From JADLHS01 sp036274115 (lineage in GTDB: Bacteria; Verrucomicrobiota; Verrucomicrobiia; Limisphaerales; JADLHS01), in assembly GCA_036274115.1 (NCBI GenBank), contig DASUGI010000007.1:1-29431 (forward strand): a stretch of 29,431 nucleotides of DNA, in the 5' to 3' direction. Shown here one piece after another: positions 1-8,867 of this stretch (within the stretch, counting starts at the first letter, position 1; every line of letters starts with the position of its first letter). A program made the translations under genes and the position numbers. The notes under the pieces were generated by a model. That model saw only the letters and a program-made list of their open reading frames with translations. It had not been told where the DNA came from and made no database searches.

Positions 1-1254
1 AAAGTTCCGCAGGCACACGCGACGATGGTTGCGGGCAAGTGGGATCGAAAACAGTTTCAAGGGGTCGAGCTGCATGGCAAGACGCTCGGCGTGCTGGGCA
101 TGGGCCGGATTGGGGGCGAGGTCGCCAAACGCGCCATCGCCTTTGGAATGCGCGCGATCGCTTACGATCCCTTTTTGACCGAGGCCCGGGCCAAGACGAT
201 GGGTGTTGAACTCGCGGGTGAACTGGATGCGGTTTATCGCGATGCCGATTTCATTTCCGTGCACATGCCGGTGACCGAGCAAACCAAAGGCATGTTGAAC
301 GCCGCGGCGTTCTCCAAGATGAAGCCCGGCGTCCGCATTGTGAATTGCGCCCGAGGCGAGATCGTTGTGGAGAACGACCTCATTGCGGCGCTGGATTCAG
401 GCAAGGTCGCAGCGGCGGGCCTGGATGTTTTCATCGTGGAGCCGCTCGCGGCGGACCATCCGTTTCGCAAACATCCGAACATCGTTCTCACACCGCACCT
501 TGGTGCAAGCACGGAGGAAGCCCAGGAGAAGTGCGGCATCGAAGTCGCCGAAGTCATCACGGGCTATCTGCTCACCGGCGAAGTGCGGAATGCCGTCAAC
601 CTGCCTTATCTCGACGCCCAGACGTACGAACAGGTCAAGCCCTACATGTTGCTGGGAGAGAAACTCGGCAAGTTGCTGGCCCAACTCGCCCCACTGCAAG
701 TGGACCGTTTGCACGTCACTTACGGCGGCAAGGCGCAGGAGTTGCCGAACATTGATCCGGTGACCCGTGCTGTCTTGCAGGGTTTTCTGTCGCGCGCCTC
801 GGTGAAGGACTTGAACAACATCAACGTCCGCAGCATTGCTTCGACCCTCGGTCTGACCGTCGAAGAAAAGCGCTCGAATGAACCAGTAACGTTCAACGAG
901 TGGCTGCACGTTCAGGCGTTCAATGGCAGCGAAAAGGTTATTTCCGCCGGGGGCACGTTTTTCGGTTCGCCCAATAATCCCCGCATTGTGCGTCTTTACA
1001 GCCTCCCGGTTGAGATTCCCATCAGCGGCGTGCTGTTGTTGCTGAACAACAACGACCGGCCGGGCATCGTCGGCCATCTCGGCACGCTCCTGGGTAAACA
1101 CAAAGTGAACATTGCCAGCATGAGCCTGAGCCGCGACACCGCGGGCGGGGATGCGTTCACCGTATTGAATCTCGACAGTGAGCCACCGGCCGCGGTGCTC
1201 ACCGAATTGCAGAATGACAGCTCCATACGCAACGTCAAAGTCGTTAAACTTTAA
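1..1254 (+). CDS. serA: D-3-phosphoglycerate dehydrogenase, 5'-truncated by window edge
   Basis: This is the C-terminal 417 residues of phosphoglycerate dehydrogenase, which oxidises 3-phosphoglycerate with NAD+ in the first step of serine synthesis in the cytoplasm. The frame is open to base 1, so roughly the first 110 residues of a typical 525-residue long-form enzyme lie outside the window. Seen: a Rossmann motif GMGRIG, the NCARGEIV segment and the PHLGASTEEAQ segment that carries the catalytic His, an intervening allosteric-substrate-binding-like domain, and a C-terminal ACT domain (NDRPGIVGHLG onward) that in this family binds serine for feedback inhibition. The parvulin gene starts 15 bases after the stop and both precede one terminator, so they may share a transcript. 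The internal ATG at 25 is not the real start. Identification is very secure. Confidence 0.96.
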   Translation, partial: KVPQAHATMVAGKWDRKQFQGVELHGKTLGVLGMGRIGGEVAKRAIAFGMRAIAYDPFLTEARAKTMGVELAGELDAVYRDADFISVHMPVTEQTKGMLNAAAFSKMKPGVRIVNCARGEIVVENDLIAALDSGKVAAAGLDVFIVEPLAADHPFRKHPNIVLTPHLGASTEEAQEKCGIEVAEVITGYLLTGEVRNAVNLPYLDAQTYEQVKPYMLLGEKLGKLLAQLAPLQVDRLHVTYGGKAQELPNIDPVTRAVLQGFLSRASVKDLNNINVRSIASTLGLTVEEKRSNEPVTFNEWLHVQAFNGSEKVISAGGTFFGSPNNPRIVRLYSLPVEIPISGVLLLLNNNDRPGIVGHLGTLLGKHKVNIASMSLSRDTAGGDAFTVLNLDSEPPAAVLTELQNDSSIRNVKVVKL

Positions 1255-1268
1255 CCAAAACAAATAAC

Positions 1269-2354
1269 ATGATCCCTCGAACCAAACTCATTTTCACCGT
1301 CGCTCTCGCCGCGGCGCTGTTCAGTCCTTTTACGGGCCGGGCGGCGGCAGCCACCAATTCCTCGGCCAACGAACTGACTTCTTTGCTGGGCGACCCCGTG
1401 GTCGCAAAAGGCAAGGGCATCGAAATCAAACGCAGTCAGGTGGACGCCGCGTTAATCGGCCTGAAGGCCAATCTCAATGCCCAGGGCCGGGCCGTTTCGC
1501 CCAGCGACATGCTCCATTTTGAGCGCCAGGTGCTGAACGACATCATTGGCTTGCAGATTCTGTTGGGCAAGGCCACCGATGCTGATAAAGCCAAGGGCAA
1601 GGAACTGTTCCAGAAAGGCCTCGACCGTCTGAAGCGGGATAACGAATTAACCGACGAGGAATTTGACCAAAAGCTCGGCACTTCCCTCAAGGTGCAAGGC
1701 ATGACCCGCGCGGAGTGGGACAAACAGCGACTCGACCAGGCCACCGCCGGCGCCGTCCTGGAACGCGAGTTGAAGGTGAACGTTACGGACGACGAAGTGA
1801 AAAAGTTCTACGATGAGAATCCCGCCAAGTTCGAGCAGCCGGAGATGGTGCGCGCCAGCCATATTCTCGTTGCGACCATGGACCTGACAACGCGGACGGA
1901 GTATTCGGAGGAACAAAAGAAGGCCAAACTCAAGCTCGCCGAGGACCTGCGCAAGCGGGCGGTTGCCGGTGAGGATTTTGCCAAGCTGGCCAAGGAATAC
2001 TCCGATGACACGGGCTCCAAGGACCGCGGCGGTGAATACAAGTTCCCGCGCGGCCAGATGGCGCCGGAGTTTGAGGCCGCAGCCTTTTCACTCGCGACCA
2101 ACCAGGTCAGCGATATTGTCACCACCCAATTCGGCTATCACATCATCAAGCTGAGTGAGAAAATTCCCGCGAAGAAGCTGGAACTGGCCAAGGTTTCGGA
2201 CGATCTCAGGGAAGGCCTCAAGACGCAGGAACTCCAAAAGCTGTTGCCCGACTACCTCGAGAAGTTACAGAAAGACGCCAACGTGGAAATTCTCGATGCG
2301 CGGCTGAAGGCGGTTGACCCGCTTGACGCTCCCAAACCCGCGCCTCGGAAGTAA
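1269..2354 (+). CDS. exported parvulin-type peptidyl-prolyl isomerase (PpiC/SurA-like)
   Basis: The 361-residue protein starts with a signal peptide (about residues 1-28, with a basic start, a hydrophobic VALAAALF core and AAAA near the cleavage site), so it acts outside the cytoplasmic membrane. A SurA-N-like helical region (about 50-180) precedes one parvulin domain (about 193-297) with the typical opening ASHILV, the LAKEYSDD segment and the closing FGYHIIKL. This family helps fold exported proteins by proline isomerisation. The C-terminal tail after 300 is helical and charged, ending in PKPAPRK. The start is 15 bases after the serA stop with no clear ribosome-binding site. Function as a periplasmic foldase is inferred from the family; specific clients are unknown. 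Confidence 0.93.
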   Translation: MIPRTKLIFTVALAAALFSPFTGRAAAATNSSANELTSLLGDPVVAKGKGIEIKRSQVDAALIGLKANLNAQGRAVSPSDMLHFERQVLNDIIGLQILLGKATDADKAKGKELFQKGLDRLKRDNELTDEEFDQKLGTSLKVQGMTRAEWDKQRLDQATAGAVLERELKVNVTDDEVKKFYDENPAKFEQPEMVRASHILVATMDLTTRTEYSEEQKKAKLKLAEDLRKRAVAGEDFAKLAKEYSDDTGSKDRGGEYKFPRGQMAPEFEAAAFSLATNQVSDIVTTQFGYHIIKLSEKIPAKKLELAKVSDDLREGLKTQELQKLLPDYLEKLQKDANVEILDARLKAVDPLDAPKPAPRK

Positions 2355-2375
2355 CTCGACTGAAATTCAAACCCA

Positions 2376-2408
2376 CCGCGTTCGCAGCAATGTGAACGCG
2401 GTTTTTTT
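2376..2408 (+). terminator. intrinsic terminator after serA-ppi
   Basis: A perfect 8-bp stem, CCGCGTTC (2376-2383) with GAACGCGG (2394-2401), is followed at once by seven T residues (2402-2408). It lies 21 bases after the parvulin stop. The last T residues form part of the TAA stop of the convergent LON-domain gene, so the two transcription units abut with no spare DNA. Confidence 0.9.
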
Positions 2409-3102
2409 ATCCGGCTTGTTCGGGACGACGTTTCTTCTTTGGAAACTGCTGAATGTCCCGCAACAGAAAATGCGCCAGCCGGCGCAGGCGTGTCTCGACG
2501 TCCAACGCTTCCAGAATCGCCTGACGATCCTCCGCGCCGGACAACACCGCGCACGAGACCATGTCCGCGGCTTGCTCGGGATCGGAAATGGAATCCAGAT
2601 AGCCGATCACTTCCTTGGCTGAAAACGCAGGTGGCGCCTTGCCGGACTCGCCGGGCTTCGTTTGGGACACGAGGGGGAATGGAAACGGAATGCCCAGTTG
2701 GACGCGTTCTTTGAGCAACTCACGGACGGTGGTGAGGAGCGTGTCGGCCGTGTTGCTGTCGCACGGCGGCGTGGGCAGGGGCTCGATGCGCTGCACGCGA
2801 TACGGTTTGTAACGCACCACCTTGCCGAGTTTCACCCGCGTCAATCCCTGCAGAATCAGATGCGACGTTCCATCCTTGTGCGTCACGGCAACGCGAATCA
2901 GGCCCACGCCGGCAATTTCCGACGGAGTCTCCCGCGTGCTTTTCGCCTTGCGCATCGCCACGGACAGGACGCGGTTGGAATGCAGCGCGTCCGACAGCAT
3001 CTGGCGATAGCGCGGCTCAAAAATATAGAGCGGCAACAACGCCTGCGGAAACAGCGTCGCATTCGGCAGGGTCATCACCGGCACTTCATCGGGTAACGTC
3101 AT
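2407..3102 (-). CDS. LON substrate-binding domain protein (no protease domain)
   Basis: About 231 residues that match only the N-terminal LON (PUA-like) domain of Lon proteases: the opening VPVMTLPNATLFPQ and LPLYIFEPRYRQML is the hallmark, followed by VGLIRVAVTHKDGTSHLILQG. There is no AAA+ ATPase or Ser-Lys protease domain, so this is one of the free-standing LON proteins common in bacteria, whose role is unsettled. I prefer the ATG at 3102 because the conserved domain starts a few residues later; an ATG at 3129 or a TTG at 3144 would add 9 or 14 residues, and the TTG would place the start only 3 bases after the stop of the XRE gene. The two genes are probably co-transcribed. The C-terminus ends in a basic stretch (KKKRRPEQAG). 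Confidence 0.87.
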   Translation of the reverse strand: MTLPDEVPVMTLPNATLFPQALLPLYIFEPRYRQMLSDALHSNRVLSVAMRKAKSTRETPSEIAGVGLIRVAVTHKDGTSHLILQGLTRVKLGKVVRYKPYRVQRIEPLPTPPCDSNTADTLLTTVRELLKERVQLGIPFPFPLVSQTKPGESGKAPPAFSAKEVIGYLDSISDPEQAADMVSCAVLSGAEDRQAILEALDVETRLRRLAHFLLRDIQQFPKKKRRPEQAG

Positions 3103-3147
3103 TGACCTAATGTAGGGAGCAGGTCCCATTCCGCAAGTGGCCAAATC

Positions 3148-3399
3148 TCACTTCGGCTTCCTAGCCGCAGTCTCAGCTCTTTGAATAATTTCAGCCAAGT
3201 CGAGTTTTAGAACAAAAGCAATGCGCAGGAGCGTTTCCAAGCTTGGATTTCGGATCTCGCGCTCGATAAAGCTGATCATTGAATGAGAGAGTCCGGAACG
3301 CTCCGCAAGCAGTGTCATCGAAAGGCCTCGCTTTTCACGTTCTTCCCGGAGAATCCGGGCGACGTGAGAACTGACCTTGTCAACGTGGTCGGACAACAC
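3148..3399 (-). CDS. small XRE-family helix-turn-helix regulator
   Basis: The 83-residue protein is almost entirely one HTH_3/XRE domain: VARILREEREKRGLSMTLLAERSGLSHSMISFIEREIRNPSLETLLRIA shows the helix-turn-helix with the turn at SGLSHS and the recognition helix after it (written here as landmarks SMTLLAERSGLS and MISFIERE). It starts with GTG at 3399. It is divergent from the large exported gene at 3468, and a perfect 14-bp palindrome at 3437-3450 lies between them, a natural operator for autoregulation and for control of the large gene. The LON-domain gene follows within a few bases. Which signal it answers is unknown, since no ligand domain is present. Confidence 0.9.
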   Translation of the reverse strand: MLSDHVDKVSSHVARILREEREKRGLSMTLLAERSGLSHSMISFIEREIRNPSLETLLRIAFVLKLDLAEIIQRAETAARKPK

Positions 3400-3436
3400 A
3401 TCCGACGTTTACTAGGAAATGTGTTTGACACGTTAG

Positions 3437-3450
3437 GTTACTATAGTAAC
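3437..3450. promoter_or_regulatory. perfect 14-bp palindrome, candidate operator for the XRE regulator
   Basis: GTTACTATAGTAAC is an exact inverted repeat in the 68-base gap between the divergent xre and large exported genes, 18 bases before the ATG at 3468. XRE dimers typically bind palindromes of this size. The TATAGT core could also serve as a -10 element on either strand, so binding would block transcription. A TTGACA lies at 3425-3430, but its spacing to the palindrome is too short for a standard promoter on the + strand. Assignment as operator is inference. Confidence 0.5.
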
Positions 3451-3467
3451 GCTCGCTCACGGGAACT

Positions 3468-6400
3468 ATGAAGGCTATCCATCGCGTCTTTCTGCCGGGG
3501 CTGGTTCTGACTCTCAACTTGATCACCGCGCATGCCGGCCCGCGCCCGTCGATGTGGCCGCCGTTGCCGGAGTTGGTGAACGTGACGTATCGCGAATCGT
3601 TTGATGAAGTGTATTACGCCGGGATCAGCAATGCGGTGGTCACAATCCCGAATTACGGCACGTTGCGAGAGTCGTGGTCAGGTTACAGTCTGGAGCGGAT
3701 GGGAGAGGTGACGCCGCTGGTGATTGCGGGTTTGGGAGAAAGCAATCGGGTGCAGTTGACAACGGATCAAGGCGCACTGCGATTCTGGTTTCAACCGTAT
3801 TGGAACAGTGGCGCTGGACCGGGAACAGCAGCGCGACTGGCGGAGCTGGTGGCGACTGAGGGAACGCAGACAGCAGTGCTCTGGTCGTTGCGCGTCAGTC
3901 CGGACGGCACGGGATTGCAGTTGGTCGGTCCGGGTGGCAGCGGAGTGTTGTTGGCAACGGGAATTGATTGGTTGGCGGGCAGTTGGCATCAGGTCGTTCT
4001 CAACTACGGCACGAACGGAACAGAGTTGGTATTGGACGGCGAAGTCGTCACTAAGGGGGAGGCCACACTGGCTGTGCCGGCGAGTGTGATGCGGTTGGTG
4101 ATTGGCAGCACGCTGTCGGGTGAACTGGCGGCGGGTGGTGAATTCGAGGAGGTGTTTTGCTTTGTACGCCCGCTGAAGCTCGCCTTTCATTACGTGCCAT
4201 TTGCGGGCATCGCAGCGTTGGGACCGATTAGCGAAGCGGAATTGGCGTATCGGCAGGAGTTGATGGAAAAGTGGAAAGCCTTCAAAGAGAAGCAGACCAA
4301 GGCGAGCGAGGAATCGGGTGGCGGAATGGAGATGCTGTTTCTGGGAGGACCGTCCGCTGACTGCGTCACTAACGGGCCGGTCTATTTGACCAACGTGCTG
4401 GCCAACTTCACCACCAATGATGGTTGGACGATTTACTTTGACATCGCGGGCGGCACGAATGGAGTGGTGTATGACATTTTCTCGACGCCGGAGTTCGTCG
4501 GAAATGACATCACTAACTCGGTCTGGACCTGGCTGGAGACGGGCATGACCTGCGAGACGCATTACTACACCAATCAACCGACGAACCAGGTGTTTTACGT
4601 TCTAACGGTGCCAGGCGCCGACCGCGATGCTGACGGGCTCTACGATGGCTGGGAATGGAAACACTTCGGCACGCTGGCCCAATCACCCAGTGGTGACTAC
4701 GACGGCGATGGCTACGATAACGCAACGGAGTTTGCCAACAGCACGGACCCGAACAGCCTTTCCTTCTCGGCGCATGTCGGCTATGGCCAAGCAGCAACGA
4801 CGTCGCCTGCGGCCGAACTGGAAGTAATGACCGGCGTACCGGCGTTTGTCGCCGTTCTGGTGGACACGAACATGGTGTTTGCAGCCAATCCGTTTTCCGG
4901 CGCCCAGTGGCAGCCCTACACATCTACTCCAACCATTCCGTTGCCAGCGGTTGAAGGCGCGCACCGCGTCTGGCTCGGCTTGCGCGGTCGTGCGGTGGAT
5001 GCGGCTCCGGTCTGGTTTGGTTTCAAGGTGGTGCTGGACCAAACACCGCCGCCCCTGAAGATCATCGATCCATCTGGCGCGACCAGTGACAAACCTTTCG
5101 TACAGGTGCGTGGATACGCCCCTGACCGTTTATTCTCGGTATCTTGCACCGTGAGCAATGCGTTGGGAGTGCGGTCCAACTTGAGCGCCTTTATTACGAA
5201 TGACGACGGCACGAACCGCTATTTCAAATGTCTCGACGTTCCGTTAACCAACGGCGTCAACACCATCATGGTTGCGGTCGCTGACACAGCAGGAAATGTT
5301 GCGACAACCAACTTGAACGTGACGTACAGTCCTGAAACTGACACCAACGCACCAACCGTGAACATTTTCTGGCCACCAGATGGCGCTTATGTGGCGACGA
5401 CAAGTTTCACTGTGCGCGGAGCCTTGGACGATGAGACCGCCAGTGTCACGGCTCAGATAGTCAGCAGTAGCGAGACAAATGTAGCGATCGGCATGGTGGA
5501 ACGGAATGGTAGACTTTGGGTGGACAACCTGCCGCTTGCTCCGGGCACGAACACATTGACACTGACCGCGACTGATGCCGCAGGCAACGTGAACACCACC
5601 AACCTGACGGTAGTCAAAAGCAGTGTGCAGATAACGATGAGTGAAATTCCGCTCGAACAATTGACACAACCAACGGTAAACGTCAGCGGCAGCATCGACG
5701 CAAGTGGATACAAAGTATGGATCAACGGTGTGGCGGCAACGGAAACCAATGGCACGTGGTCGGCCATCGGGGTCCCGGTAACATCGGGCGGCTCGGCCGT
5801 GTTTGCCGTAACCGCCATTCCCAACAGCGACAACAATGGCAACGGTACGCCGAGCAACGTTTCGGGTAGTGATCCCGCCACATTGAATCCAACCAGCACC
5901 AATGCGCCGAGTACTGGGGTGCAGCCGGAGAAAGCCCCCGAGGTAGTGCGCACATTTGGACATTGGGAGCGGAATTTGTGGGTTGCCACACAGCTGAGTG
6001 AGGGCAACCTGGAGGCAGAATGGGACCGCACCGAAACGGGCGGCACAGGCTCAATGATTCTTGTGAACGAAAACATTTCCGGCACGTACACATCCGGAAT
6101 GCTTTACACGCGTACGGGGAACAATCATCTGGCCCAAAGCTGGGAAGGGACACCGAATAATATCGTATCCACAAGCACCAACTTTTCGTTGGACACAGAT
6201 GACGTCACCGCCGTTGTTGGACCGGGCTATTGGACCGTGTTTGAACCCATGACCTCATGGCTGGAGGGCGCATTGGAGACGCTAGGGTGGGCTGACGGCA
6301 TTGTCCTTAGTAATTATGAGGGAGCTGAAACGCAAGTGGTACTACGCACCGGTGGCCGAGCCGGGGTGAATCAACAGAGCCTGTTTGTGGTGAGTGGTTC

Positions 6401-7655
6401 GGCGTGGGATCGTACCAAGCTGGGGTGGCCCATGATTCCGAAGCCGGATATTTTCGTGCCAGGCATCGGCAAGTCTCTCGGGGCCGACGGCCTCGCTTAC
6501 GCCACGCTCGCGGATGGCGCTGAAGTCCTTCTCACCCCTGAAACCCCTGCCGCCTATTTCGGCTTCACCATGAACGCCAACAAACACAAACTGCGCATGC
6601 TTGCCAACGGCGCTGACTGTCAGACCACATCTGGCAATGGACCGTGGTTCATCGTGGGCCAACCCGTGACCTTCACATCGCAATGGGCCGCCAACCCGCC
6701 CTACAGTGGCGAGCCTCCTAACATTCAACACCCGTTGACCACAAATCAATGGAGCTTTGGCGGGGCGTTTGTAAACGCGTGGTCCAATTCAGTTCCGGGC
6801 CTGCAATATCCAAACTGCTCGCTCAGCTATTACGTGGATGGCAGCCTGCTAAAAAATCCTCAAACGACCGCCTATTGGGTGTCGGGTAGCGCGGGACTGT
6901 TGGGAATGGAGCACGCAGTAACGCTGGAGAAGAGCCTCACCTTCAGCAACGGCCAGCAAGTTGCCTGGTCCGAAGTGGGAATGTTCCGCATGTTCCGTCC
7001 ACTGCCGGAGTTTCACGCGGAGGTTCGGGAAACGGTTAGAGTTGATACGAACGCGTACTTCAGCGACACCCGCCAGTTGAAGGGCGGGACTTGGCTGCAT
7101 TTCGGAATTGCCAGCAGCCCGACCAACGAAGGGATTGCTTTCGTTTATACAAATGCGCCAAGAATTCCCAACACTACGAACGCCTACGGGCGCTATTTCA
7201 TCACGCAAGTTGTCGAAAGTTCTCAACAACAATACAACGTGCGCATCGGCGCTAGTTGCCTCGGTTACCAATGGGATGGAAACGGGTTGGATGGTTCCAA
7301 CCCATACGGGGACACGAACGCATTCAGCGGGGCGACTCATCACGAGTGGTGGGATTCTCCAGCGAGCGGTTTGACGTATGCAAGCTGGTTGAAACGGACT
7401 GATTCATTTCGCACCTACCTGATGTTCCAGCCGCAACCCCACGCCAACTCCGTTGCTGTTCCAATGTATCAATTGACTTGGGGTTGGTCAGGCACCGCCC
7501 GAACTAACGGCCCAGCGAATAGCTGGTATCTCGTTTCTGGCACAACGCCCACAAATTATCAAGCCGCCGTAACGGAAACATTCCCGACTTGGACGCAAAA
7601 CATAGCGAATAACATCACCGTCACCACCAACCTCCCCTGCTTCGATGAAAACTAG
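3468..7655 (+). CDS. very large exported LamG/Ig-like multidomain protein
   Basis: A 1395-residue protein with a signal peptide (residues 1-23, core FLPGLVLTLNLI, cleavage near AHAG). In order: a LamG/concanavalin-like segment (about 95-235, with ALRFWFQPYWN and GSWHQVVLNYGTNGTELVLDG), a spacer, a calcium-binding thrombospondin-3-like stretch at about 383-430 (DRDADGLYDGWEW, DYDGDGYDNATEF), and several Ig-like modules (TPPPLKIIDPSG; APTVNIFWPPDGAYV; LTQPTVNVSGSI) joined by Thr/Asn-rich linkers. The last 450 residues are a conserved unknown module. No sortase, PEP-CTERM or transmembrane anchor is seen, and no catalytic motif. Its stop overlaps the start of the next gene by 11 bases, implying translational coupling. 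A decayed copy of its last 287 bases lies at 8071-8357. Likely a cell-surface or secreted protein; function unknown. Confidence 0.9.
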   Translation: MKAIHRVFLPGLVLTLNLITAHAGPRPSMWPPLPELVNVTYRESFDEVYYAGISNAVVTIPNYGTLRESWSGYSLERMGEVTPLVIAGLGESNRVQLTTDQGALRFWFQPYWNSGAGPGTAARLAELVATEGTQTAVLWSLRVSPDGTGLQLVGPGGSGVLLATGIDWLAGSWHQVVLNYGTNGTELVLDGEVVTKGEATLAVPASVMRLVIGSTLSGELAAGGEFEEVFCFVRPLKLAFHYVPFAGIAALGPISEAELAYRQELMEKWKAFKEKQTKASEESGGGMEMLFLGGPSADCVTNGPVYLTNVLANFTTNDGWTIYFDIAGGTNGVVYDIFSTPEFVGNDITNSVWTWLETGMTCETHYYTNQPTNQVFYVLTVPGADRDADGLYDGWEWKHFGTLAQSPSGDYDGDGYDNATEFANSTDPNSLSFSAHVGYGQAATTSPAAELEVMTGVPAFVAVLVDTNMVFAANPFSGAQWQPYTSTPTIPLPAVEGAHRVWLGLRGRAVDAAPVWFGFKVVLDQTPPPLKIIDPSGATSDKPFVQVRGYAPDRLFSVSCTVSNALGVRSNLSAFITNDDGTNRYFKCLDVPLTNGVNTIMVAVADTAGNVATTNLNVTYSPETDTNAPTVNIFWPPDGAYVATTSFTVRGALDDETASVTAQIVSSSETNVAIGMVERNGRLWVDNLPLAPGTNTLTLTATDAAGNVNTTNLTVVKSSVQITMSEIPLEQLTQPTVNVSGSIDASGYKVWINGVAATETNGTWSAIGVPVTSGGSAVFAVTAIPNSDNNGNGTPSNVSGSDPATLNPTSTNAPSTGVQPEKAPEVVRTFGHWERNLWVATQLSEGNLEAEWDRTETGGTGSMILVNENISGTYTSGMLYTRTGNNHLAQSWEGTPNNIVSTSTNFSLDTDDVTAVVGPGYWTVFEPMTSWLEGALETLGWADGIVLSNYEGAETQVVLRTGGRAGVNQQSLFVVSGSAWDRTKLGWPMIPKPDIFVPGIGKSLGADGLAYATLADGAEVLLTPETPAAYFGFTMNANKHKLRMLANGADCQTTSGNGPWFIVGQPVTFTSQWAANPPYSGEPPNIQHPLTTNQWSFGGAFVNAWSNSVPGLQYPNCSLSYYVDGSLLKNPQTTAYWVSGSAGLLGMEHAVTLEKSLTFSNGQQVAWSEVGMFRMFRPLPEFHAEVRETVRVDTNAYFSDTRQLKGGTWLHFGIASSPTNEGIAFVYTNAPRIPNTTNAYGRYFITQVVESSQQQYNVRIGASCLGYQWDGNGLDGSNPYGDTNAFSGATHHEWWDSPASGLTYASWLKRTDSFRTYLMFQPQPHANSVAVPMYQLTWGWSGTARTNGPANSWYLVSGTTPTNYQAAVTETFPTWTQNIANNITVTTNLPCFDEN

Positions 7656-8043
7656 ATTCCTTCAAAATATATCCGCCTCTGCTCTTGTAAAACTGGCTTT
7701 CGTTTGGCTGGTTGTGGGCACAGCAGTCTGTCTCACATTTTCTCAAGGCACGGTCACAAGCGGAAATAATCGCTGGACCCCAGTGCAATCTTACGACGGC
7801 AAAACGCCTCCACCGCTGACATTGCCGGAGGCATACGAAATCGCGCTCGACCGATTAGGCGAGGTCACGAATCGATTTTATTGCTTAACCGCAAGTTGTC
7901 TTGAAATGACGAATCGGGGATACACCGGCTGGACGTTTTGTTTTGCTAACACCAATGCCCAACGTGCGCGGATAGATGTTTACTTTGACAAAGCAACGCA
8001 TTTAAGCCCGCAAAGTGAGGAGGTTCTTTTTAAGAAAAACTAA
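7645..8043 (+). CDS. small exported protein, coupled partner of the large exported protein
   Basis: A 132-residue protein with an N-terminal hydrophobic segment (about residues 15-34, LVKLAFVWLVVGTAVCLTF) that acts as signal peptide or anchor. The rest is a small domain with LTLPEAYEIALDRLGE, RFYCLTASC, GYTGWTFCF and RIDVYFDKATHLSPQSEEV; a pattern of an amphipathic helix followed by beta strands that recalls PepSY-like folds, but I cannot name a family. Three Cys residues (YCLTASC, FCF) are candidates for disulfides. Its ATG lies inside the last codons of the upstream gene (shared ATGAAAACTAG), so it is surely translated with it. Possibly a chaperone, anchor or regulator of the large protein; this is inference from position only. 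Confidence 0.72.
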   Translation: MKTRFLQNISASALVKLAFVWLVVGTAVCLTFSQGTVTSGNNRWTPVQSYDGKTPPPLTLPEAYEIALDRLGEVTNRFYCLTASCLEMTNRGYTGWTFCFANTNAQRARIDVYFDKATHLSPQSEEVLFKKN

Positions 8044-8070
8044 GCGCGTTGAAGCGGCCTCCCGCGATCC

Positions 8071-8357
8071 GTTTGACGTATGCAAGCTGGTTAAAACGGA
8101 CTGATTCATTTCGCACGCATTAATGTTCCAGGCAAAACCGTATGCGTCCTCTATAGCCGTCCCCATGTATCAATTGGGGTGGGGCTGGTCGGGCACTGCG
8201 CGGACAAACGGTGTCACCGGGCGGTTGGTATCTCGTTTCCGGTGCACCGCCTACAAACTATCAGGCGTTCGTAACAGAAGCGTTCCCAGCTTGGACACGC
8301 AATATAACGAACAATATCACCCTCACCACCAACCTTCCCTGTTTTGATGAAAACTAG
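8071..8357 (+). pseudogene. frameshifted duplicate of the 3' end of the large exported gene
   Basis: These 287 bases align over their full length with 7369-7655, the end of the large gene (also 287 bases), from GTTTGACGTATGCAAGCTGG to the shared ATGAAAACTAG junction. In protein terms the matches are TYASWLKRTDSFRT, MFQAKPYASSIAVPMYQL, GWGWSGTARTNG and NNITLTTNLPCFDEN. Two compensating indels (one base lost near 8120, one gained near 8215) split the frame, so it is not translated as a whole. The match shows that a second copy of the large gene once stood here, now reduced to its last 95 codons. Confidence 0.85.
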
Positions 8358-8867
8358 CTCTGCCTTCAAGTTCATCGCTGTTATTGGGGCGGCGACGCGG
8401 ACATTGACAAATACATGGACTTCTACTCTAGCAACCGCACGTTGTGGAGTCTCGTGCTGGTGAACCGGTCGAAGCGATGCTACCGGCATCGCGCGACACA
8501 AACGGTAACTGGGGAATACCTGTCGATGATATGCAACTCTCGATCCGCTTTCATCGGCGTGAATTCCTTCATGGTGAGCCAGTGGTCGCCATAATCTTGG
8601 CGGAATTTGGATGTCCAGCGGCGTGATTTAGGAGGCAAAGTATGGGCGCACACCAATTTCAAGTACGTCCTTCGATGGGGAACGAATGAGTCTATTTGGA
8701 CTTGGAAGGAGCCAAATCGGACTCCTTTAGAGCAGCTTCGTAATCCCTTTCCTCCCAATCCTGGTCGCGGGGGATACATTGATGCTCATCAGCAGCGCGC
8801 AACCGTTTTGCGATTAGAACCAGCAATCCGGCGGGCGCACAAACGCGCGAACGTTCCTGAACCATGA
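8347..8867 (+). pseudogene. decayed second partner gene
   Basis: It starts with ATG at 8347 at the same ATGAAAACTAG junction as the intact partner (MKTSSAFKFIAVIG, the beginning of a signal peptide), then changes frame repeatedly. Coding-like pieces are GDADIDKYMDFYSSNRTL from 8391 (frame 3), GNWGIPVDDMQLSIRFHR and LHGEPVVAIILAEFG from about 8510 (frame 2), and LGGKVWAHTNFKYVLRWGTN and WKEPNRTPLEQL from about 8632 (frame 3), ending at 8865-8867. At least three frameshifts are needed to join them. The sequence is unlike the intact 132-residue partner, so the two cassettes carried different downstream genes. Family not recognised. Confidence 0.6.

Noticed and set aside
397..1263. A 288-codon open frame antisense to serA
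   Set aside because: It is the complement of a clearly conserved gene, and its protein is Arg/Gln-rich without any recognisable motif; such shadows are common at this GC content.
3468..8867. Reading of the large protein and small partner as a polymorphic toxin with its immunity protein
   Set aside because: The repeated C-terminal segment is conserved between copies rather than variable, no toxin motif is seen, and the small protein is itself exported, which does not fit a cytoplasmic immunity protein.
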